DNA from: Rhizoclosmatium globosum
Taxonomy: Eukaryota; Chytridiomycota; Chytridiomycetes; Chytridiales; Chytriomycetaceae
DNA: 64,000 nt
Direction: 5' to 3'
NCBI GenBank assembly: GCA_002104985.1
Contig: MCGO01000008.1
Span: forward strand, 62,001-126,000
Under the pieces are notes generated by a model, which saw nothing but the letters and a program-made list of their open reading frames with translations, was not told the DNA's origin and did not search any database. Each line of letters begins with the position of its first letter. Positions within the stretch are counted from its first letter, which is position 1. The position numbers and the translations under genes were made by a program. Shown piece after piece: positions 11,943 through 23,110 of this stretch.

Positions 11943-13090
11943 TTACTCCTTCACATCATCCTCTGTCTTCCAACACACATACAAGTCATCCCCACCACGA
12001 CCTTCATTCAAATTGTCACAATACTTGTACCCCAAAACAGACGGCTTTGAACCACGTGAAGTACGCCACAATCGTACTTCAACAATCTTTGGACCCGGAC
12101 TCCTTGTAACTTCAATATAGCGATACTCTGCTCCAGTTCCCTTCGCCATATCCGTATACCCAGACTGTCCATTCTTGCTTTTCCAAAACCGAATGCCTGA
12201 ACACGCTTCACACGCTTTCGAAGTCCAAATCGGCTCCAAAGACACATACGCCCCTCCAAACCCTTTGTTAATGTCGTTACTCCATTCATCCATTTCTTCA
12301 ATCGCGTTTTTGTGGATTACGTGGTGGACAATAATATCCTTCAAATATCTGCCGTTGTTGTTTTGAATCACCGTCATCGTGGAAATGAATGTTATACGAC
12401 AGGGGGACTTGCGTGGCAGGCACTGGAAGTGTTTGTTATCAAAAAGGAAAAAGATTTGGGACCACATGTGCAAATGCGCGAGATCTAAAAAATCATTCAT
12501 TTGAAAAATCAATTAAGGAGATTAATTCCCGAAGGGATAGATGCAGCAGCATTCTACCTTCGATTTACGTCTGAAATATAATGGAAGTAGGAAAATAAGT
12601 TAGAGACTATATCTGCCATTTATAGAAAAATCAAAAATGGCTCCAACTTATGAAAACACAACCCATAGGATTAGAGCTACCAAACTTGCATGTTAGTCTA
12701 CTGGTTCGCAAATGGTTAGGTTCATGCAAACAGCGCTGTGTTGACCGGCAATGCTGTAGAAATATTGATGATTTGTAACACTTTAGTAATCCTTGGCAGG
12801 GCCACGGGGTTGCCGCTTGAGTCTTCCCCTTATTATATAATTTGACTATTCGTTTTTTATTTTGTATGACTCAGAATGAGTAGGGATCCAAGGGTTCTGT
12901 CACCAGATTTTAGCTCATCGGATAATGACATGCTTTGGTATATTGCGAGATTTCCACATGCAATGTTTCGGAGTGTGGAGTGGTGGTCTGCTGAGATTGC
13001 GATTGTATGGAGATATTTTCCTGTTTGGGTGGACATCCAGTTGTCAGTGTCAAGAACGATGTTTGAACGTCGTGAAGAGGTTTCCTATTC
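11943..13090 (-). pseudogene. Decayed duplicate of the PLC-like/beta-prism gene
   Basis: Two blocks match the better-preserved copy at 14,345-15,598. The 5' block (about 12,880-13,080) encodes NWMSTQTGKYLHTIAIS and HHSTLRNIACGNLAIYQSM. It then loses the catalytic continuation: the intact copy reads GVRALDLRW, this one reads GDRTLGSLL. The 3' block (11,943-12,395) encodes the beta-prism C-terminus, with DINKGFGGAYVSLEPIW and DLNEGRGGDDLYVCWK. The middle of the gene, roughly 600 bp, is missing; 12,400-12,870 carries no matching frame. With the barrel disrupted it cannot be an active phosphodiesterase. Its poly-T at 12,307-12,311 keeps the C-terminal frame open where the other copy has one T fewer. 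Confidence 0.75.
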
Positions 13091-13316
13091 TTTGCGCCTC
13101 AGTGGAAGTTTTATGGGCTCAAGCAAATTCGTAATGGTTAGCAATGAAGCAATGATAGAGATATCGCTACACGATATTCGAACAATTATTATGAATTATT
13201 CATGTTATCAAGTGATTTGTAACAGATGAATGAATCGGAAAGAAATGATTGGTACACACTGAATACTTGGACATAATGTGAGTCAGTTGAACTGTTTCTT
13301 TTCACGGTCTTCTGAC

Positions 13317-13412
13317 TATTTAAATGCTAAATCACGCTTGTTCAATCACTTTCGCTCAAATACTCCTCCAACGCACAAACAAGTCGGCACCTCTATTGAT
13401 TCAAATTGTGAA
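13317..13412 (-). pseudogene. Short remnant of a further PLC-like gene 3' end
   Basis: This stretch aligns with the 3' end and 3' flank of the PLC-like gene near 14,297-14,406. The shared order is TTTAAA, an AATCACG tract, TTCGC, an AACRCACAAACAAGTCG-like block and TTGATTCAAAT. It contains several small deletions and no usable frame. It is adjacent to the 5' flank of the decayed copy, so it is probably the leftover of the duplication that placed copies side by side. Confidence 0.5.
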
Positions 13413-13506
13413 AAAAGGTAAGGTAAAAATTCTATTTATTATGAAAAAGCAAGACGGCACGGATAAAACAATAAGGTGAAGATTTCTCGAACTATGCAAC
13501 AAACAT

Positions 13507-13997
13507 TTAGTTCTTGTGGGAGCCAGTCTTCTTGGGATGTGGGTGGTTTTCCTTCTCGTCAGACTTCTTTGGTGGCTTCTCGTGGCTATCACCGTCGTCG
13601 TCAGCTTTCTTTGACGGCTTCGCGTCGGGCTTCTTGGGTGGCTTAGCATCCGACTTCTTTGGTGGCTTTGGACCATGCGACTTCTTGGGCTCCTTAACCT
13701 TGCCGTCGTCCGTCTTCTTGGGTGGTTTCACAGGTCCAGCGTCAGCCTTCTTCACGTCAGACTTCTTTGGCTTGTGTGGAACATCCCAGTCAGATTTCTT
13801 TGGGTGGTGTGGTGGCTCCCAATCAGACTTTTTGGGTGGTGATCAGGAGTCCAGTCAGAAGGCTTTGGGTGTTTGGGCCAGTTGCCGGTGTGCTCGGGAG
13901 CGTGGTGGTCGCCATTGGAGTGAGATTTCTTGGGAGCAACAGCGGCAGAGACTGTAGCGGCAGCGGAGAGGAAGAGAACGAGGGCTGAGACTTTCAT
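13507..13997 (-). CDS. Small secreted Lys/Pro-rich PKKSD-repeat protein
   Basis: It starts with a clear signal peptide, MKVSALVLFLSAAATVSA, and continues as a hydrophilic protein of about 160 residues without cysteine pattern or known fold. The mature part is built from irregular PKKSD/PKKSDW repeats (for example PKKSDW, KPKKSD, PPKKSDAKPPKKPD) rich in His, Lys, Pro and Asp. It ends KKTGSHKN. The repeat frame is interrupted at 13,829-13,833, where the coding strand has A5; A6 would keep the PKKSDW register, so a one-base loss is likely. Such proteins are usually wall- or matrix-associated. Function is unknown. It sits between two copies of the PLC-like gene on the same strand. Confidence 0.65.
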
Positions 13998-14344
13998 TTT
14001 TTGGGAGTGAGTTTTTTGACAGGTGGTAGTTGGGGACGCCGTTATGACGTGCTTGTGTTTTCTTTTTGTTTGCCGATTTTGACAATTCTTGCTCACTATT
14101 CAAAAGCAAATGCAAACAAACAGATGAAAAAAGCGACGCTAGTTCGGCTTTTTATCGGAAACATGTGAACAATGAAGTTGCTTTCTTGTTGGAATACCTT
14201 GAAATGCAAACTAAGAACATGGGGCTTCGACCAAATTCAGTACTATGAAACGTGCTTAGGGAAGAATAAAGTGTCTTTGAATTTGCTTATTGGTTGTATT
14301 TAAACTATTACATCCAAATCACGTTAGTTTAATTCATTCGCCAA
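13998..14344. other. Intergenic spacer, no gene seen
   Basis: This stretch of about 350 bp contains the 5' region of the secreted PKKSD protein (right of 13,997) and the 3' flank of the PLC-like gene (left of 14,345). I find no RNA gene, repeat or supported coding frame. Confidence 0.4.
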
Positions 14345-15598
14345 CTACTCTGTTTTCCAACACACATACAAGTCGTCACCACCACGGCCTTGATTCAAAT
14401 CGTCACAATATTTGTACCCCGAAACAGACGGCTTTGAACCACGTGAAGTACGCCACAATCGTATTTCAACAATCTTTGGACCCGGACTCCTTGTAACTTC
14501 AATATAGCGATAATCTCCTCCAGTTCCCTTCGCCATATCTGTATATCCAGACTGTGCATTCTTGCTTCTCCAAACCCGAATGCCCGTGCATCCTTCACAC
14601 GCATTTGAAGTCCAAATCGGCTCCAAAGACACGTATGCCCCTCCAAACCCTTTGTTAATGTCGTTACTCCATTCGTCCATTTCTTTTATCGCGTTTTGTG
14701 GATGAAATGGTGGACAATAATATCCTTCAAATATCTGCCGTTGTTGCGTTGAATCACAGTCATACAGTCTTCAACGGTGATATAGTCAAATGACACAATG
14801 TTAACAAATTTCCAAGTCGCAGAAAGGAGGAGTGACCTGATTCGTTTGTTCACGTACTTTGCATCATGAAATATAGTCCCAGGTATAAGTGGAACTCCAA
14901 AGACAGAAGGAATCAAGAAATTTCCAATTTGAACTCCCGCAGTTGGAGTTGTTTGACACGCCAAGAGCGTTAACTCTCTTGCATCGCGTTTGGGGGCACA
15001 TTTGCTGATTGCCCAGTTCTGGACGTGGTTTACTAAGTCATCACAGTTAGACCGCCCTCCTTCCCATGATCGACATGAACCGCTTCTGATGAGTGTATGA
15101 GGGGAATTCCCATTTCCAAGCGGGTTGTTAAGTAACCCAACGCGCTTATTGATGCGACACAATTCACCGATTGTAAGCGACCGTGATTGATCACTTGTCA
15201 TTAACATGTCAAGGCCCAAATACTGGTCCCACACTTTAAAGAATTCTTTCCCAGTTTCTTCAGTGGGGTTATCCCCATCGTACCCAGCGTCAATCAAAAT
15301 GATTTCTGTAGGATGGTTACGAAGAAAAGTTTCACTGTTTCAAGTGCGGTTTGGAGGGATCAAAGGAACGGAGTGTATGGCTCAGCATGAGTGGGGATCC
15401 AACGATTCCATATGTCCAGCGCAGATCAAGAGCTCTGACACCCGATTCGAGTTGGTCAGATAATGACATGTTTTGGCATATTGTGAGATTTCCGCACGCA
15501 ATGTTTCGGAGCGCGGAGTGGTGTGTTGCTGGTATTGCGATTGTGTGGAGGTATTTTCTAGTCTGAGTGGACATCCAGTTGGCAGTGTCGAGAACCAT
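14345..15598 (-). CDS. PLC-like phosphodiesterase with C-terminal MABP-like beta-prism
   Basis: The N-terminal part is a PLC-like TIM barrel: NWMSTQTRKYLHTIAIPATH, then LSDQLESGVRALDLRW (catalytic-His and barrel signatures of the PI-PLC X superfamily), and later HPTEIILIDAGYD. The C-terminus has three copies of a D-x-x-K/Q-G-x-G-G signature: NDINKGFGGAYVSLEPIW, TDMAKGTGGDYRYIEV and DDLNQGRGGDDLYVCWK. This three-fold pattern is characteristic of MABP-type beta-prisms, which bind membranes. No signal peptide is visible at the chosen ATG (15,598). Frame breaks occur near 15,325-15,350 and at 14,694-14,697; the duplicate at 12,307 has the extra T that keeps the frame. It may be functional with sequence errors, or a young pseudogene. 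Confidence 0.6.
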
Positions 15599-15654
15599 GT
15601 TCAAGTGTGTTAGGGCTCAAGGTTAGCAAAGGGTTCTCTCACGACTTGGTGTGG

Positions 15655-15661
15655 TTTTATA
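15655..15661 (-). promoter_or_regulatory. TATA box upstream of PLC-like gene
   Basis: TATAAAA on the minus strand about 60 bp upstream of the PLC-like start codon. The corresponding site in the duplicated 5' flank of the decayed copy (near 13,120) is altered. Confidence 0.45.
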
Positions 15662-15804
15662 CAAAAGGCTCTGGTTCAAGCGGGTTCAAGGAGAACACAG
15701 TAACGGTTAGAGATGGTATGCAGTAGAGGAATCTCTCGCGCTCGCATATACGAACTATTATTATTCTGAATTACTCATATTTATCAGGTGATTTGTAACA
15801 TCGA

Positions 15805-17453
15805 ATGATTCGGCAAGAAATGATTGCACGAAACACATTTGCGCGCTTTTCACCGAGACGCTTTATTGCCACGGCTGCAGCCAATGTACCTTCATCTGTT
15901 CTTCCGGAAGTCCGTCAAAAGGCTCTTGCTACATCCAAACTCCGCGTGGTAAGTTAGAACATGAGTTCGAACATAAATCAAATCACTCTCCAAGTCTCTA
16001 TACAACCTTATGACTATCAGGCCCTACTTGAATATTTCTCTATCGCATGACAGTCACTAAATCATAGTCTTTGCTTTAACAGCATCGAATGACGGACCAG
16101 CTCAACCAACTCAGAGCCCAAACGTCAAAGATTACTGGCTCCCCATCCTCTCCATCAACTTCAGCCGCTCTCTCAGGTGGAAAGAAAATGAGCGACTCGT
16201 TTGTCCAGGCATTCCTCCCTTTCCGCTCAGACCCTTCGCTGCGTGAAGAGTATGTGAATTCACATGGGAGAATCCGTGTTGGAAAAGTACGCCACCCCTT
16301 CCATCCCTCCTCCCTAATATTTCTATTCGAAAGGTCCTCGAAGACTTGGATGCACTAGCAGCCTGTTCCGCATACCTCCACTGCTCCGGCTCCGCCCGTC
16401 CACTCACCATCGTCACAGCCTCAGTTGACAGAATCGACATGTTGCATGAAGTTCCTCTCAACGAAGATATTTCAGTGTTTGCCTATGTAACCTACGTCGG
16501 AAAGTCGTCCATGGAAGTCACGCTCCAGATGGAAACAGTTCTCCCAGACTCAATCGCACCTGAAGAAATGGATCCATTCAAGTATTCAGCGCAGAAAGTC
16601 TCCAAAGATAAATTGAGTGGAGAGTTATTGTTGAATGCAAAGTTTATTATGGTGAGTTGAGTTGCAGGATCCCGGCTGATATTCTCCATCCAGGTTGCAA
16701 GAGATTCTGAAACTCAAAAAGCTGCATCCGTTCACCAACTCTTGCTCGAAACCAACGAAGAACGTGCTCTTTTCCGTCAAGGAGCAGAACACAAGGCTCG
16801 TAAGCAAGTCGCTGCACAAACTCTCTCTCCCAACGACCACCCAGCATCGAAGAAATGACGCTCGTCCATAATTTGTACAAGGAATACATGCAATATCTTG
16901 AACAACCAAAGAAGGCGACCCGTCTACTCCCCCTGCAAAAGCCGATAACGTCGTTTGGATGCGCGACACGAGAAACCAGACCATCAACTTGACGTTTCCT
17001 CAGGACCGGAACCTCCATTCGTAAAACTTCATCCTTCTTCCATCTATTTGGTTTCTGAATTCGACTCCTCTTTATAGGAAAATCTTTGGTGGATTCCTCA
17101 TGCGCCGTGCTTACGAACTCTCTATCGTGACAGGAATGGCCTTCTCCACCAAATCCCTTCAATTCCGTGCTCTCGACGACATTACGTTCCGGAAACCAGT
17201 CGAAATTGGGGCGATTCTCGACCTTCATTCGCAAGTTGTGTACACCCACGGTGCGGACCTTGTTGTGAAGGTCGTAGCGCATGTGGTGGATCCAGCGAGT
17301 AAACGTATGTTCTTGTCAAATGAGTTCTGGTTCACGTTTACAGTTGCCCAAGAGGAGCGAGTGGAAGGAGAGGTGTATAATCGGATTATGCCGAGAAGTT
17401 ATAATGACTGTATGATGTATCTTGAAGGAAAGAGGCGGTTTGAAGGCGTTTAG
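15805..17453 (+). CDS. Mitochondrial acyl-CoA thioesterase, ACOT9-like (double hotdog)
   Basis: Hydrolyses acyl-CoA esters. The N-terminus, rich in Arg/Ala/Ser/Thr and free of acidic residues after residue 5 (IARNTFARFSPRRFIATAAA), looks like a mitochondrial presequence. Hotdog 1: KMSDSFVQAFLPFRSDPSLR, GRIRVGK-VLEDLDALAACS, LTIVTASVDRIDM, VGKSSMEVTLQME. Hotdog 2: IFGGFLMRRAYELSI, LDDITFRKPVEIGAILDLHS and the C-terminal SYNDCMMYLEGKRRF. Order and spacing match vertebrate ACOT9. Introns: 15,952 (GTAAGT), about 16,289-16,334, 16,651-16,693 and about 17,023-17,079. Two one-base frame breaks (about 16,838-16,842 and the C5 run at 16,929-16,933) interrupt the region between the two folds. It is convergent with FAD1, 66 bp apart. 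Confidence 0.88.
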
Positions 17454-17519
17454 TTTCGAGGAATACGCTGCTGATTCGGTTGGATGTGAAGTTTATTTTG
17501 CCAATGAATGTCCAATCCG

Positions 17520-18422
17520 TCATTTCTTTACGCGTCCATCCCGTTCCCTTGATCCATCTAGAAGCATATAAGCTGGGTGATATCCTTCTCCGTTCTCTTT
17601 TTTGAGAGCTGGGTTTGGCAGTGTATTGTTGATACCTCCAAGGGATGTATACCTGTAAGATTAAGTCAGTCAAACGATACATTATGCAAATTGTATAAAT
17701 CGCCTCACCCTTCATCGTACAGTGAGCAGTATGGAACCTTCTCGTCCCGCAAGTAATCCCAAATCGCTCCATAACTCCAATCAAGAATCGGATGCACTCT
17801 GATACAAGCAGGCCAACCATTATTTGTAGGATCAAACTCCTTCAAGTTCGCAGAATAAGGATCTGTCCTTCTGGTGCCCACGAGAACAGCTTTTACAGAC
17901 GGATACGTGTCGAGAAACAATTGCAATCCATCTTTCATTGACGCGTCGTTTTATAAATAGACAGGTTGTAGCTATGGTGTGGCGTGTCAATAATTGGAAC
18001 AGGATGACAAATGGTCAATGAGACGGGTTTCGCTTACAGGACAGCCATTTCATCGACAAAGGCATCGACTTCGGGAAAGGGATCCGAAGTGGTTACGTAG
18101 AGACAGGGAATCTGCGGGTACAGCGAGGCAGTGGCAGCAGGACAGACAGAGTTTACGGGAGAAGCCGGGGACTGGGATGCGTGGGACCGAAGCACCTGGG
18201 CCAGCAGGTGTAGCATAACAGTGCAGTCTTTACCACCGTTGAATGAGAGGGCAATGCCTGGATCCTGGAAATGAAGGTAGAGTAGGTAAATACAAGATAC
18301 ATACTGTAAGTATACAAGGGTCGTGGATTCGAAGTGTAAACTAACCCAAACCGACTCACAGCCTCGGTCAATGTGTTTACTGCGTGGGCAACATGCGGAG
18401 CCTGATCCTGAAGGAGAGCCAT
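17520..18422 (-). CDS. FAD1: FAD synthase (FMN adenylyltransferase)
   Basis: Transfers AMP from ATP to FMN, the last step of FAD synthesis. It belongs to the PAPS-reductase-like PP-loop family: ALSFNGGKDCTVMLHLL is the P-loop, VGTRRTDPYSANL the flavin-site motif, followed by WPACIRVHPILDWSYGAIWD, YTSLGGINNTLPNP and the C-terminal RERDGRVKK. All are in the order of yeast Fad1. The start MALLQDQAPHV at 18,422 is chosen because an upstream ATG (18,470) would overlap the start of the divergent AAA gene. The first intron begins GTGAGT after TEA and ends CCAG before DPGIAL. One frame break lies near 17,938-17,945. Confidence 0.88.
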
Positions 18423-18463
18423 GTGTTGAATTGTGTTTCTTTTTGTTCTTCTGTTTTGTTTAA

Positions 18464-20902
<2,439 letters not shown>

Positions 20903-21117
20903 TAAATTGTTCTGCAACTTCAATTCTGCATTCAAGCTAAAACAATAAGCTAAACAAATAAGCTGTATAAAGAATCTGCAGCATTAACCATCAACGATCA
21001 ACACAACCACATCTTAATGCTCGCAATCGGTTTCATTACAAAGACAAATAATAGTTTCAAGGACAGGCATTTTAGTACGGGAGTTGGTCATTGCAATCAT
21101 GGCAGGAATATATCCGT

Positions 21118-22967
21118 TCATGAGAGCCGCGAAAAGTATTGCTGTGACATACGATCATTCTTTCTCGCTCCAATGCCAAGTCGATGCATAAATCCCAAAG
21201 CGTAATGACCAGTAGGGGTTCAGACTTTTCAAACCATCCAGCAGCATCACTCTTTCTTCCTGTGATGTCACCTTGTTGAAACACAAACACCCAAGTTATA
21301 CATGGCAATATTGGTAGCCCTGTTTGGTTCAGCTTCCACACAAGCCAAAAAACTCTGATACGCCTTTTCGGCGTCTTTCCTCAATCCACCCAATCCACTT
21401 TCGTGCGCCAATCCAAGATAAAATTTGATTCCCCGTCGTCCTTTGATGCCGCGTCTTTGAAATAACGAACAGCCAGTTGAAAGCTTTGAGTGTTCCAGCA
21501 CCATTCCAGTGACATTTTCCCAATGTGAAGATTGCATTCACGTGTCCTATGCGAAAAAAAAAGCGTCAATATCGAGGATGAATAAGAAAAGGTACAGAGA
21601 AATACGAACCGTGAGCTGCTGCTTTCTTAACCCACGAAAATCCAAGCTTCTCATCCTTTTTCACTCCTTCCCCAGCGAGCAATCTGTTTGCAAGAGAAGT
21701 TGGGACATTACGAATCCACCTTCAGCGCTTTTGTAAGAAGTTCCACCGAGCGTTTGGTATTTTTCTGAACACCGTCTCCATTAAGGTAGCAGAGGGCCAG
21801 ATCATGAGTTGCTGGAAGATAGCCCTTTTCCGAGGCTTCCTTGATCAATTCAAACGCCTTCTTTGTGTCCCTGGCAATCCCTCTAATTCCATTACTATAA
21901 AATACAGACATTTGGTGAAGAGCGAATGGCTCCCCTTCATCCACCAAAATTTGCAGTTGCTGAGTAATGTGACTTTGAAGTACATCTTCGATGGAAAGGC
22001 CCGGATTGTCTCCCTGATATTGAACTATCGTGTCAAAATCAAGCTTTTCTACAATTTCTTGCATCCTCATGATACCGTCAATCAAACCATCACTTTCACC
22101 AATTGCCATTGAACCAAAGTCGAGGTCAACTTCAGATTCGCTATCAGCATCAGAGCTTCGCGAGACTCATCCTCGTCGTCGTCGTCGCCCAAAATAAGGT
22201 TCAAGTACTCTGCTGCTTGCTCGTTTCCTAATCATAAAGTTTGGAATATACTCAACCCAGAAAATTTTTGTGAAAACAACAATACCTCCTTCATGCGATT
22301 TCTTGATCCACTCAATACCAGCCTCTTCATTTCGTTTAACCCCATTCCCTTCCATATATCTTACACCCACATAGAATTGCGACTGGTGATACCCACCCTC
22401 AGCAGCCTTCTTGAGCAGTCCAAACGCCGTCTTTTGGTTCTCCTTCACACCCACGCCGTTCTTGTAACATATCGCGAGATCATGCATTGCACCAAGACAG
22501 CCAGCATCCGCAGCACGGCGGAAACACTCAACTGCCTTAAGTGGGTCAGTAGGACCGCGGAACCAGACTGGTATTCAGTCCCAAGGAGATGCCAGCCGAC
22601 AGGATCAGACGTGGATTCAGCGTATTCCTTGATACGGTTGAACATTTCCTTGTGGATTGGAGGCATGATTTGAAAGAGGGTTGCGCCAGGGTTTTTGGAA
22701 AGGCTTCGTCTTTGAGGGTTTGAGACCGAGTTTTTGGGATAAACGGTTGTGGAGAATGTATGGCTCGTGAGTGTTTATGGGTCCGAACTCGTCGTTTCTT
22801 GTTCATTGTTTGGGGTGGGGGGTCAATTTGGGTGGCGGTGGTCCTGCTGGATTCCAAGGGTTGCGGGGTTGTGATGACAGGGTTCCGTGGCCAAAGCGAC
22901 ACTGATCGCCGTAACGGCATCCTCTTGGCGTGCCAAAGAAACGACAGAGAGATTTTGCGTACGACAT
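21118..22967 (-). CDS. CCCH zinc finger fused to Sel1-like repeats
   Basis: The N-terminus is a single CCCH finger of the C-x8-C-x5-C-x3-H type (CRFFGTPRGCRYGDQCRFGH), which usually contacts RNA. A basic, proline-rich linker of about 60 residues follows, then an array of Sel1-like (TPR-related) repeats: LGAMHDLAICYKNGVGVKEN, QSQFYVGVRYMEGNGVKRN, ALHQMSVFYSNGIRGIARD, ATHDLALCYLNGDGVQKN and a last GHYALGFMHRLGIGARKND. The stop at 21,118-21,120 follows SQQYFSRLS. The finger and the repeats are in different frames, reconciled by one base each in the runs at 22,817-22,822 and 22,692-22,696. The fusion is therefore inferred from co-linearity and lack of an intervening stop or promoter. It lies 143 bp downstream of the HisRS gene. 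Confidence 0.7.
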
Positions 22968-23110
22968 TGTTTTGAATTTGAGTAAGTTTTTTGTCAAGGA
23001 GGTCTGGCCCCCTTTTCCACACACCAAAGAACAAGGGAAACGAAAAAAAAGTGTACACATCCAGATTCTTTAATTCCGCATATAATCATTCATATACTTA
23101 AAAACCGATT

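Noticed and set aside
12690..12730. GGTTCGCAAAT as a tRNA B box
   Set aside because: No matching A box or cloverleaf could be formed around it.
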